Below, piece after piece: positions 30,464 to 38,356 of a stretch of DNA of 64,000 nucleotides (position 1 is its first letter; every line of letters begins with the position of its first letter). Source of the stretch: Sagittula salina (GTDB lineage Bacteria > Pseudomonadota > Alphaproteobacteria > Rhodobacterales > Rhodobacteraceae); NCBI RefSeq assembly GCF_017813235.1, contig NZ_JAGISH010000001.1, positions 186,001 through 250,000 of the forward strand, read 5' to 3'. A program made the position numbers and the translations under genes. The notes below the pieces were generated by a model. It searched no databases. It was not told where the DNA came from and worked only from the letters and a program-made list of their open reading frames with translations.

Positions 30464-31190
30464 TCGGATCGAGGCGGCGTCTCACGACTCGGGTGTGGAT
30501 CGAGAAGACCACCGCCCGCGTCTTTGGCAGCCGCACGAGGCACTGCCGCTCCGAGCGCAGAAAAGGCGCCCTCAGAGGATCCACCTCCTGTCTCGGGGCA
30601 GCCTCGCCGCGCGGCTGGTGCAGGGCGGCGTCACCGTAGGGCAGCGCGTTCATCCGCCACAACGGCCGCCCTTCCTGCACCCCGTCGAAAAGCCGCTGCA
30701 CCCGTTTCGCCAGTCCGGTATCGTATGGTTTCACCGGGACATGGATGCCGGTAAGCGGCCGCAGGAATTTTTCCGACAGCCGCCACGACGCGGGAAAGCA
30801 CAACACCGCTGCCGTCAGCACGTGTTCCGCGCCGCGCTTTTCCATCACGCAAAGGTCCTGCTGTACCAGCCGTCCCAGCGTGCCCAGCGGGTCCCTGCGG
30901 TCGAGCGTTTCGCGGCGGCCATCGGGACAGAGGACGGTGTCATCCTCGTGCGCGAATCCGCCCGGCAAGTTCGCCAGCACGAGGTCGAGCAATTCCAGCG
31001 CCGCTGGCCGCGCCGCGGGATCTTCTGCCACGACCGTTTCCCGCTGCGTCGTCAGCAGACGCAGGCGCTCCCCCATTTGCCCGGCATAGGCCTCGTCCGC
31101 GCAAAGCCAGTCCGCCATTTCGAACGGAGCCACCCCCGGCAGGCGATGCGGTTCCGAGATGTCGTAAGGGATATGCTGTTGCAGGATCAT
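30453..31190 (-). CDS. Heme-dependent oxidative N-demethylase family (DUF3445)
   Basis: 245-residue DUF3445 protein. The spacing of 'PHRLPGVAPFEMADWLCADEAYAGQM', 'LVQQDLCVMEKRG..HVLTAAVLCFPASWRLSEK', 'PLTGIHVPVKPYDTGLAKRVQRLFDGV' and 'PLWRMNAL' matches the family that includes a PAS-fold heme enzyme oxidatively demethylating dimethylamine. The HVPVP-like stretch near 'IHVPVKPYD' is diagnostic. Partner reductase subunits are not encoded nearby, so the physiological substrate is uncertain. It ends convergently against the preceding gene. Confidence 0.8.
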   Translation of the reverse strand: MILQQHIPYDISEPHRLPGVAPFEMADWLCADEAYAGQMGERLRLLTTQRETVVAEDPAARPAALELLDLVLANLPGGFAHEDDTVLCPDGRRETLDRRDPLGTLGRLVQQDLCVMEKRGAEHVLTAAVLCFPASWRLSEKFLRPLTGIHVPVKPYDTGLAKRVQRLFDGVQEGRPLWRMNALPYGDAALHQPRGEAAPRQEVDPLRAPFLRSERQCLVRLPKTRAVVFSIHTRVVRRRLDPISG

Positions 31191-31277
31191 GGCCGGACCT
31201 GACCACGCGTTGCGCTGGAAGGGAAGACCCGAAACTCAAACAGACGTGCGCTTCTCAAGTCGCCGAAAACGTGCACA

Positions 31278-31317
31278 AAAAGCAAAAGGCGTCCCGATCG
31301 GAACGCCTTTTGCTTTT
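31278..31317 (-). terminator. Terminator of the tRNA-Leu gene
   Basis: Perfect 15-bp inverted repeat AAAAGCAAAAGGCGT (31278-31292)/ACGCCTTTTGCTTTT (31303-31317), three bases after the tRNA CCA end, with the T-run on the minus strand. Confidence 0.85.
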
Positions 31318-31320
31318 GAA

Positions 31321-31407
31321 TGGTGCGGTCGAGAAGACTCGAACTTCCACGGGTGTTACCCCACAGCGACCTCAACGCTGCGCGTCTACCAATTCCGCCA
31401 CGACCGC
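31321..31407 (-). tRNA. tRNA-Leu (anticodon GAG)
   Basis: 87 bases on the minus strand with encoded CCA. The acceptor stem GCGGTCG pairs with CGACCGC. The D-arm has TTGGTAGACGC and the anticodon stem-loop CAGCG-TTGAGGT-CGCTG gives anticodon GAG. A long variable arm (GGGGTAACACCC), as in class II Leu tRNAs, precedes the T-arm GAAG-TTCGAGT-CTTC. A TATACG -10-like box lies just upstream on the minus strand, near 31430. Confidence 0.95.
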
Positions 31408-31578
31408 ACTGTCTTGACTTGGTGGAGGGGCGTATAAAACAGCCCCCCGGTGAAGGAAAGAGGAAAAAGCCTGTTTCGGCAGGAAATTTTCGCGCCCCCG
31501 CAGAGGTCTGACGATTCGCCCTAGGGGTCAATAAAATGACTAGACTTCACTCGCACATTTCAGGTCCTTGAGACCGCC

Positions 31579-32155
31579 ATGACGGTCGCTCAGCGCACCT
31601 TTCCTCTGACCGTCGTACAGATCCACGCAACGCTCGCCGCCGTCGCCTACGCGGGCGACACGTTGAACGGGGCCGAGCCGACACTTGGAACGGGGCCGAG
31701 CCGACACTTGCCGCGCTACACGCCGCCATCAGTCACCAGCTCAACTGCCGCCCCGGTTGCCCGACCGGGATCGACTGGACACTGGTGTGGGGCCCGGCCG
31801 AGACGGCGTTTACGGACTCGTCTTTGCCACGTTTGACAGGGTAACTGCGCGCTGGCCAGCGTGATCCGCGACGCCACCGGAGCCACTGCCCCCGGCTGCG
31901 GAACTTGGTCTCCGGTTCGTGATCGACGCACTGAATCGCAAGGTTCGCCCCGACGACCATTGGGCGCAACCCGTACAGCAGGCGGTTCTGCATTGCGAAG
32001 TAATGGCCACCGGAGACCAGATCGGGGCGCAGCACAATCACAATGTCTATATGACAAAACTCGGGGTGCCGGGCACTGACGTCGGCAACCCGTCGGATTT
32101 CCCGGTCTCCGACCCTCCTGTAACCCTAGTGCCGCCCTCCGATCTTGCCCTCTGA
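31579..32155 (+). pseudogene. Frameshifted remnant of an unidentified gene
   Basis: An ATG frame from 31579 (MTVAQRTFPLTVVQIHATLAAVAYAG) breaks at an exact 23-base tandem duplication (31665-31687 and 31688-31710). Deleting one copy restores 'AEPTLAALHAAISHQLNCRPG...DWTLVWGPAE'. A 1-base shift near 31800 then gives 'DGVYGLVFATFDRVTARWPA', and a further shift gives 'AELGLRFVIDALNRKVRPDDHWAQPVQQAVLHCEV' to a stop at 32153. Three successive coding-like frames in order indicate a decayed gene. 'DWTLVWGP' vaguely recalls lipase-like proteins, but I do not identify it. Confidence 0.5.
31665..31710 (+). repeat. 23-base perfect tandem duplication
   Basis: GAACGGGGCCGAGCCGACAC plus TTG occurs twice back to back. 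Since 23 is not a multiple of 3, it frameshifts the remnant at 31579. Confidence 0.85.
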
Positions 32156-32243
32156 CCGGAGCGATTGTTCTTTCGCCCGTCCGGCGCTAAACCGCGATGG
32201 AGCCGTATGAAAGGAGGGCGGGCACCCGCCCCGCCGCAGACCG

Positions 32244-32897
32244 ATGGACTGGAAGATCACCGAGGGCCTGACCAGCTACGAAGAGGCGACCGCCTACATG
32301 GAGGCCCGCGCCGATGCCATCGCCAAAGGTGAGGCGGAAGAATGCATCTGGCTTTTGGAACATCCACCGCTTTACACTGCCGGAACCTCTGCCCGGATCG
32401 ACGACCTCAAACAGCCCGACCGCTTCCCCGTCTTCACCACGAAACGCGGGGGGCAATACACCTATCACGGCCCCGGACAGCGGGTGGTTTATGTCATGCT
32501 GGACCTTAACAAACGCGGCAAGGACGTCCGCCGCTTCGTTCAGGATCTCGAAGGTTGGGTGATTGACACGCTCGCGGCTTTCAACCTGACAGGGCATATC
32601 CGGTGCGGGCGGGTCGGCGTCTGGATCGAACGCCCCAACCGCCTACGCACCACCAGCGGCTCTGTGGCTGAGGACAAGATTGCCGCTATCGGCATTCGCC
32701 TGCGCAAGTGGGTGTCATTTCACGGTATTTCCATAAATGTCGAACCGGATCTGAGCCATTTCGACGGCATTGTGCCCTGTGGCATTACCGAATACGGCGT
32801 AACCTCGCTGGTCGACCTCGGGCTCCCGGTGACTATGGACGATCTTGACGTGGCGTTGCGTCATGCGTTCGAGGCGCGCTTTGGGCCGATTGCCTGA
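32244..32897 (+). CDS. lipB: Octanoyl-[ACP]:protein N-octanoyltransferase
   Basis: 217-residue LipB transferring octanoate from ACP to lipoyl domains before LipA inserts sulfur. [12 protein letters not shown] (68-79) is the family signature. The catalytic pair is Lys145 (EDKIAAIG) and Cys179 (GIVPCGI), and '[20 protein letters not shown]' is complete. The ribosome site AAGGAGG (32211-32217) is unusually far from the ATG; a hairpin GGGCGGG/CCCGCCC (32216-32222 with 32225-32231) fills the gap and could bring them together or occlude the site. lipA is not in the window. Confidence 0.93.
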   Translation: MDWKITEGLTSYEEATAYMEARADAIAKGEAEECIWLLEHPPLYTAGTSARIDDLKQPDRFPVFTTKRGGQYTYHGPGQRVVYVMLDLNKRGKDVRRFVQDLEGWVIDTLAAFNLTGHIRCGRVGVWIERPNRLRTTSGSVAEDKIAAIGIRLRKWVSFHGISINVEPDLSHFDGIVPCGITEYGVTSLVDLGLPVTMDDLDVALRHAFEARFGPIA

Positions 32898-32935
32898 CCC
32901 GTCATATCGGAACCGTTCGTTGAAACGGGGTCATT

Positions 32936-33166
32936 TCAGCGCATCGTTGCGCGGCCAGAGAAGACGTGACTGACGATATCTTCCCGCGTGAGGCCCATGG
33001 CCGCCAGATCGGCGTCCGACTTCGCCCGCAGCGCGGTGATCGCAGCCGTACGCTGGCGGTAGCGCCGGTCGAACGGGGTCTCAAGCATCCGGGCAATGCG
33101 CTGGCGCAAAGTGCTGCCTGTGAATTGCCCGGAGAAACGGATTGCAGACTGATCGATGTATGCCAT
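32936..33166 (-). CDS. DUF1127 small basic protein
   Basis: 76 residues. It ends with the DUF1127 pattern 'RRYRQRTAAITALRAKSDADLAAMGLTREDIVSHVFSGRA', an Arg-rich helix followed by a short acidic helix. In Rhodobacter such proteins act with small RNAs in stress responses and RNA turnover; that role is carried over from the family. The start at 33166 has GAGGGGGGAGACGTC before it; a longer in-frame ATG at 33235 lacks a site. It converges on lipB with 38 bases between stops. Confidence 0.8.
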   Translation of the reverse strand: MAYIDQSAIRFSGQFTGSTLRQRIARMLETPFDRRYRQRTAAITALRAKSDADLAAMGLTREDIVSHVFSGRATMR

Positions 33167-33369
33167 GACGTCTCCCCCCTCGGGATCGGTGTTTGTCGTA
33201 ATGCCTTCGACGTAAGGACAAAGGCCCCCTCGCAACAGTCAGGAAAGCCCGACCCCGCGATCGAATTCACTGCCGGGTGCACCGGAATGGTGCTGCCGAA
33301 GGTCTTAATGGATGGTAAACGCCGGGTCCGGAAAATTGGTTCCCCGACACCATTTATGGCCTCCGAAGC

Positions 33370-33443
33370 CGCCACCGGCACATTCCCTGCACCGCTGCGT
33401 GCTCACGTCCGGTGGCGTGAGGCGAAAATCATTCTTCGCCTCA
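33370..33443. ncRNA. Candidate structured RNA: two adjacent 9-bp hairpins
   Basis: CGCCACCGG (33370-33378) pairs with CCGGTGGCG (33409-33417), with an inner GCAC/GTGC stem. Immediately adjacent, TGAGGCGAA (33418-33426) pairs with TTCGCCTCA (33435-33443). Both stems are perfect and abut without a gap. No poly-T follows on either strand, so the transcript ends and strand are unknown. Confidence 0.35.
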
Positions 33444-33730
33444 GACACATGCAGGGCCCTCCGCGCAGTTGGCGCCACACTCATCCCGTGATGGGACTCC
33501 CGGTCACTTTGCGTGACGCTCCTGTCACAGACGATCACACCCGCAATCCAGCCCCTTCCCCACGGTCTTGCAACACCAACGCCCCGCCCCATGCAGGCGC
33601 CCGCGGGCCACACGCGCGGGGCAAAGGCTGCCCCGGGGAGGTGCAAAGTCGCGAAACCCGGCGGCATGCCTTGTGGAGAACTAAAGAAAAACGCGCGATC
33701 ACAGGTTCTTGGCCGGGTGCGACAAAATGT

Positions 33731-33744
33731 TTGATCGAGATCAA
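33731..33744. promoter_or_regulatory. FNR/FnrL-type box
   Basis: TTGATCGAGATCAA is an exact match to TTGAT-N4-ATCAA, 123 bases before the ctaD start. Oxygen-responsive control of the aa3 oxidase by an FnrL-like regulator is the simplest inference. Confidence 0.7.
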
Positions 33745-33781
33745 ATGGACGCATGGACGCGGCGGGGAACACATTCTAAAA

Positions 33782-33829
33782 CCGACCCCAGATCGCCGGG
33801 CCCCGGTCGGATTCTCATTCGTGAATCCG
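33782..33829 (+). promoter_or_regulatory. Overlapping leader hairpins before ctaD
   Basis: CCGACC (33782-33787)/GGTCGG (33805-33810) and CGGATTC (33808-33814)/GAATCCG (33823-33829) share bases 33808-33810, so the two stems cannot both form completely. They sit just ahead of the ribosome site GGGAGG. Confidence 0.4.
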
Positions 33830-33866
33830 ATCGGCGTCCATATCTTGAAATCTTAGGGAGGCAGAT

Positions 33867-35540
33867 ATGGCAGACGCCGCCATTCATGGCCACGAACATG
33901 AAGACAACCGGGGGTTCTTTACCCGGTGGTTCATGTCGACCAACCACAAGGACATCGGGATCCTCTACCTGATCGTGTCGGCGCTCGCCGGCCTGGTCTC
34001 GGTGTGCTTCACCGTCTACATGCGCCTCGAGCTCATGGAGCCGGGCGTTCAGTACATGTGCATGGAGGGCGCGCGCATCACCGCCGCCGCCATGGAGGAC
34101 TGTACCCCGAACGGTCACCTCTGGAACGTGCTGATCACCGGCCACGGGATCCTGATGATGTTCTTCGTCGTCATCCCGGCCCTGTTCGGCGGTTTCGGCA
34201 ACTACTTCATGCCGCTGCAGATCGGCGCGCCGGATATGGCGTTCCCGCGCATGAACAACCTGTCGTTCTGGCTGTACTTCGCCGGGACCACGCTGGCAGT
34301 GGCCTCGCTGCTGTCGCCGGGTGGCAATGGCCAGCTGGGTTCCGGCGTTGGCTGGGTCCTTTACCCGCCGCTGTCGACAACCGAAGGCGGCTACTCGATG
34401 GATCTGGCGATCTTCGCCGTGCACGTCTCCGGTGCATCCTCGATCCTCGGCGCAATCAACATGATCACAACCTTCCTGAACATGCGCGCGCCGGGCATGA
34501 CGCTCTTCAAGGTTCCGCTGTTCGCGTGGTCGATCTTCGTCACGTCCTGGCTGATCCTGCTGTCCCTGCCCGTTCTGGCAGGCGCGATCACCATGCTGCT
34601 GACCGACCGCAACTTCGGCACGACCTTCTTCGACCCGTCGGGTGGCGGTGACCCGATCCTGTACCAGCACATCCTGTGGTTCTTCGGTCACCCCGAAGTC
34701 TACATCGTGATCGTGCCCGGCTTCGGTATCGCATCCCATGTCATCGCGACCTTCTCGCGCAAGCCCATCTTCGGCTACCTGCCGATGGTCTGGGCGGTTA
34801 TCGCGATCGGCGCACTGGGCTTTGTCGTGTGGGCGCACCACATGTACACAGTCGGCATGTCGCTGCAGCAGCAGTCGTACTTCATGCTGGCGACCATGGT
34901 CATCGCAGTGCCAACAGGGGTGAAGATCTTCTCTTGGATCGCGACAATGTGGGGCGGCTCGATCGAGTTCAAGACGCCCATGCTCTTCGCCATCGGCTTC
35001 CTCGTGCTCTTCACCATCGGAGGCGTGACCGGCATCGTGCTGAGCCAGGCCGGCGTGGACCGTGCCTACCATGACACCTACTACGTCGTGGCGCACTTCC
35101 ACTACACCATGTCGATGGGCGCGGCCTTCACCATCTTCGCGGGCATGTACTTCTACCTGCCGAAGATGTCGGGCCGCATGTACCCGGAGTTCTGGGGCAA
35201 GGTTCACTTCTGGATGTTCTTCATCGGCGTGAACGTGACCTTCTTCCCGCAGCACTTCCTCGGGCGTCAGGGCATGCCGCGTCGCTACATCGACTACCCG
35301 GATGCCTTCGCGACCTGGAACTACCTGTCGTCGGTCGGTGCGATGATCTCCTTCGCCTCGTTCCTGCTGTTCTTCGGCATCGTAATCTACACCCTGACCA
35401 AGGGTGCGCGGTCGAGCGTCGCCAACCCGTGGAACGAGTACGCGGACACGCTGGAGTGGACACTCCCCTCCCCGCCGCCGGAGCACACCTTCGAGCAGCT
35501 CCCGAAGCAGGAAGACTGGGACAAGTCGCACGCTCACTGA
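33867..35540 (+). CDS. ctaD: Cytochrome c oxidase subunit I, aa3-type
   Basis: 557-residue heme-copper oxidase core with 12 membrane helices. It opens '[20 protein letters not shown]' and has the CuB/heme segments '[17 protein letters not shown]' (His-Tyr crosslink region), 'AHHMYTVGM' and '[12 protein letters not shown]'. The proton-channel motif [21 protein letters not shown] is intact. It is the terminal oxidase reducing O2 in aerobic respiration. As in Paracoccus and Rhodobacter, it stands alone, apart from subunits II/III. GGGAGGCAG precedes the ATG, and an FNR-type box and leader hairpins lie upstream. Confidence 0.97.
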   Translation: MADAAIHGHEHEDNRGFFTRWFMSTNHKDIGILYLIVSALAGLVSVCFTVYMRLELMEPGVQYMCMEGARITAAAMEDCTPNGHLWNVLITGHGILMMFFVVIPALFGGFGNYFMPLQIGAPDMAFPRMNNLSFWLYFAGTTLAVASLLSPGGNGQLGSGVGWVLYPPLSTTEGGYSMDLAIFAVHVSGASSILGAINMITTFLNMRAPGMTLFKVPLFAWSIFVTSWLILLSLPVLAGAITMLLTDRNFGTTFFDPSGGGDPILYQHILWFFGHPEVYIVIVPGFGIASHVIATFSRKPIFGYLPMVWAVIAIGALGFVVWAHHMYTVGMSLQQQSYFMLATMVIAVPTGVKIFSWIATMWGGSIEFKTPMLFAIGFLVLFTIGGVTGIVLSQAGVDRAYHDTYYVVAHFHYTMSMGAAFTIFAGMYFYLPKMSGRMYPEFWGKVHFWMFFIGVNVTFFPQHFLGRQGMPRRYIDYPDAFATWNYLSSVGAMISFASFLLFFGIVIYTLTKGARSSVANPWNEYADTLEWTLPSPPPEHTFEQLPKQEDWDKSHAH

Positions 35541-35581
35541 GCACACCGAACGCGCAGACAGCGCAACCTGTGACACCAAAC

Positions 35582-35613
35582 AAGAAGGCCCCGCCCCGCG
35601 CGGGGCCTTCTTT
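35582..35613 (+). terminator. Terminator after ctaD
   Basis: AAGAAGGCCCCG (35582-35593)/CGGGGCCTTCTT (35601-35612) followed by T; 12-bp perfect stem. Confidence 0.85.
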
Positions 35614-35727
35614 GCATCCCCCATTACCGGCACCGTCGCCGTGCATCCCGGCCCGCCCTTGCCTCAACGAACGCGCGCGCCCACCTCCTGCATTGACCGC
35701 CGCCGCGCCCCCGCTGTACGAAACCTC

Positions 35728-36222
35728 ATGCCTTATCACTGGACGACCACACCGCGCGCCCCCCGACAGGAGCTTCAGCTCTGGCCGCATAACGCGCTTT
35801 CCGCGAAGGGCTTTGCGATCATGGTCCTCGGGTTCTTCCTCTTTGCCTCCATCCCGCTTTACGGGCTACTTGGGACGGTTTTGCTCTGGGGGCTGCTGCC
35901 CTTCATGCTGGCCGCCACCGCCGGTCTCTGGTACGCGCTGCGCCGCAATACCCGCGACCGTCAGATCCTGGAGACACTCAGCATAAGTGACGACCTCACC
36001 CGGCTTCTGCGCCAGAATCCCGACGGCACCCGGCAGGAATGGGACAGCAACACCTACTGGGTCACCGTGACCCTCCACGAGACCGGTGGCCCCGTCCCGA
36101 ACTACGTCACCCTCAAAGGCCAGGGCCGCGAAGTGGAAATCGGCGCCTTCCTTTCCGATGACGAGCGAAAGACGCTCTACACCGATCTGCTCACCGCCCT
36201 GCGCCGCGCCAAGGAAAAATGA
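35728..36222 (+). CDS. DUF2244 family membrane protein
   Basis: 164 residues. Two adjacent helices ('AIMVLGFFLFASIPLYGLLG' and 'LLWGLLPFMLAATAGLWYALRR') sit in the N-terminal half, followed by a soluble domain with the DUF2244 pattern 'WDSNTYWVTVTLHETGGPVPNYVTLKGQGREVEIGAFLSDDER'. Genes of this family are often found near cytochrome oxidase genes, as here, but the function is not established. The stop overlaps the next start as ATGA, so translation is coupled. The start at 35728 is the first codon matching the family; the frame is open further upstream through the terminator. Confidence 0.82.
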   Translation: MPYHWTTTPRAPRQELQLWPHNALSAKGFAIMVLGFFLFASIPLYGLLGTVLLWGLLPFMLAATAGLWYALRRNTRDRQILETLSISDDLTRLLRQNPDGTRQEWDSNTYWVTVTLHETGGPVPNYVTLKGQGREVEIGAFLSDDERKTLYTDLLTALRRAKEK

Positions 36223-37256
36223 TGTCACAGGCCCCCGCCCCCTCCGACGACACGCCCGAGATCCAGATTCACGAAACGCGAGAAATCCAGCCAGAAATCC
36301 GCGCAGAAATCCCACGCGAACCCTCGGCCTCGGTCCAGGCCCCGGCCACTCCGAAGTGGCGCCGCCTCGCACTCTCGCTTGCCGCACGCCTCAAGCGTCA
36401 CGACCTGATCGGCCGCCTCTCTCCCGGACCGTCGGAAACCGCCGCCCTCGCCCTGCGCGAGGCCATCGCCCATCGCGTGCCGCCGCTGCGCAAACAGGTG
36501 GTCTTTCTCATCCCCCTCGTCGGTCCCGATCAGGTCGGCGACTGGCAGGGCGTCAACACCCGTCTCCGCGCGACGCTGCAGTGCATGATCGCCCAGAACG
36601 ATCCGCACTGGCAGGCGATCATCTGTTGCCAGGAACGCCCCGACCTTCCCGAAGACCGTCGGATCCACTTCCTGCCCTTTGCCGATCCCACACCGGGTAA
36701 CGACAAGTGGCGCAAGCTTGCAACGCTCTACCGCCAATTCGACCGGCTCGACACGGGGCCTTGCTACGTCATGTCCTTCGATGCCGACGACCTCATGCGC
36801 CAGGGTATGGTCAAGGAAATGCTCCGCCGTCAGGCGCCCGGCGGCTATCTTGTGGAACAGGGGCTCGTGATGGACGACGCCACCGGGGTCATCGCACGCG
36901 CCGATACGCCCACTCTCAAGGAACCTGGACGTAAACCTTTCTGGAAGCTCTGCGGCTCCTGTGCCGCACTCGCACACGACCCGGACCTGCCGGAATCGGC
37001 GCGGTTCCTGGAACAGATGACGCAGCACGAACACCGCATGTTCCCCTATCTCGCCCGCCTGGCCGGGCGCCCGCTCGCGCCGCTCTCCTTCGCATCGGTG
37101 CTTTACGTGCTGAACCATGGTGAGAACTTCGGGGCGCGTCGCGGGCGCGTCGGGTTCAAGACCCGCTTCGTCGAACGTTTCCGCATCGACGATCCAGAGG
37201 AACTGGCCCGCATCGCAGAGGGCTTCCCCCTGCCCGAAGACCACCCGGCGCCCTGA
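36219..37256 (+). CDS. Putative glycosyltransferase (GT-A like)
   Basis: 345 residues. A variable, charged N-terminal tail (about 45 residues) precedes a domain beginning 'RKQVVFLIPLVGPDQVGDWQGVNTRLRATLQCMIAQ', typical of GT-A enzymes, with a nucleotide-sugar/metal motif 'VMSFDADDLMRQGMV' (DADD). No membrane helix is seen, so it is probably cytoplasmic or peripheral. The acceptor and sugar are unknown. It is translationally coupled to DUF2244 (ATGA overlap, AAGGAAAA ribosome site). A second ATG directly follows the first, so the start may be one codon later. Confidence 0.65.
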   Translation: MMSQAPAPSDDTPEIQIHETREIQPEIRAEIPREPSASVQAPATPKWRRLALSLAARLKRHDLIGRLSPGPSETAALALREAIAHRVPPLRKQVVFLIPLVGPDQVGDWQGVNTRLRATLQCMIAQNDPHWQAIICCQERPDLPEDRRIHFLPFADPTPGNDKWRKLATLYRQFDRLDTGPCYVMSFDADDLMRQGMVKEMLRRQAPGGYLVEQGLVMDDATGVIARADTPTLKEPGRKPFWKLCGSCAALAHDPDLPESARFLEQMTQHEHRMFPYLARLAGRPLAPLSFASVLYVLNHGENFGARRGRVGFKTRFVERFRIDDPEELARIAEGFPLPEDHPAP

Positions 37257-37684
37257 CCGAAGCCAATTCGTCGCTGCAAAACCGTCGAGCTGTCGGATTA
37301 CCGCCACCGCCGTCAACTCGTTTCGTCGCCGCTTCGTGTTGGAAACAGTTTTCAATATAGCCCAACGGCGGAATTGCACCATGCAGCCGGCCGGCGTTTT
37401 CTCGATTTTGGGAATTTTCATCAATAAAGGGAATTGCTCGCGCACGCTTGCAGCCTCCCCCGTAACGCCATCGACCCGACCCGGCTCAGGCCATGGCACT
37501 CCACCGCGCATGAGGCCCCCGCCAAACACGCCCGACCGCACTCGCAACAAGACCCTCCGGCTCATGCCGAAGGGCCTCATTCATAACCAATTCCGATTCA
37601 GGATTTTCCGGGAATGAGGCCAAAGCCATGGCCTGCCTCAAGCCGGCGCACCGGACGCATAGTCACGCCACCCAAAAACCGGGG
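37257..37684. other. Intergenic region with competing inverted repeats
   Basis: 428 bases, no gene. GGGCCTCATTC (37572-37582) can pair with ATGAGGCCC at 37510-37518 or with GAATGAGGCC at 37612-37621, giving two mutually exclusive stems. The stretch 37330-37440 is lower in GC. It lies between convergent genes. Confidence 0.45.
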
Positions 37685-38146
37685 TCAGGATGCCAGCCGC
37701 GCCTTGACCAGGGGACCCACCGCGGCGAAATCCATCTGCCCGGTGTACTTGGCCTTCAGAACGCCCATGACCCGGCCCATGTCGCGGATCGATTCCGCGC
37801 CGATCTCGCGCACGGCGGCATCCACCGCTGCGGCGACTTCTGTCTCTGACAAGGGGCGCGGCAGGAATTCCTCGATCACGACGATCTCCGCAGCCTCGCG
37901 TTCTGCCAGGTCCAGCCGGCCGCCTTCTTCGTAGGTCTTCATGCTCTCGCGGCGCTGCTTGACCATCTTGCCCATGATTGCGAGCACTTCGGTGTCGTCC
38001 ACACCATTCTCGTTACCCTCGGCCCGCGCAGCAATGTCGCGATCCTTTATGGCGGCGTTGATCAGGCGCAGCGTCGACCGGCGGGCCGCGTCCTTTTCCT
38101 TCATCGCCTGCTTGACGGCCATATTGACCCTCTCGCGCAGTTCCAT
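37685..38146 (-). CDS. GatB/YqeY domain protein
   Basis: 153 residues, the typical length of the YqeY family, which shares the tRNA-binding helical domain of GatB. The N-terminus is MELRERVNMAVKQAMKEKD; 'RRSTLRLINAAIKDRDI', 'EIVVIEEFLPRPLSETEV' and 'DMGRVMGVLKAKYTGQMDFAAVGPLVKARL' are family landmarks. The role is not firmly established; tRNA-dependent amidotransferase relatedness suggests RNA binding. The start at 38146 has GGAGA 8 bases upstream. It is divergent from carA, an arrangement common in Alphaproteobacteria. Confidence 0.9.
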   Translation of the reverse strand: MELRERVNMAVKQAMKEKDAARRSTLRLINAAIKDRDIAARAEGNENGVDDTEVLAIMGKMVKQRRESMKTYEEGGRLDLAEREAAEIVVIEEFLPRPLSETEVAAAVDAAVREIGAESIRDMGRVMGVLKAKYTGQMDFAAVGPLVKARLAS

Positions 38147-38356
38147 GGCAGCAAATCTCCGGTCTTTCATCCACAAGCGCCGAACATAGCCGAGATGCGT
38201 TGATGGTGCAACCGCAGCAAAATTCACCTAAGGTGCTGAGATTAAATGATTTTGCGAATAAGACAGCAACCCTTGACCGCCTGACGCTGCCGCTTTAGGT
38301 TCCGCCCGGTTTACCCCACAGTCGCCATATCGCCCAGAACACCCGGAGTCGCCGCC

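Larger units (their letters stand above)
33167..33866. other. Long intergenic region upstream of ctaD
   Basis: 700 bases with no convincing gene. It holds stacked hairpins at 33370-33443, further GC-rich dyads around 33590-33650, an FNR-type box at 33731 and two leader hairpins directly before ctaD. It also carries the DUF1127 promoter on the minus strand. Confidence 0.6.

Noticed and set aside
33741..35633. A 630-codon frame antisense to ctaD
   Set aside because: Composition is typical of an antisense shadow in GC-rich DNA; ctaD itself has all catalytic motifs and a terminator.
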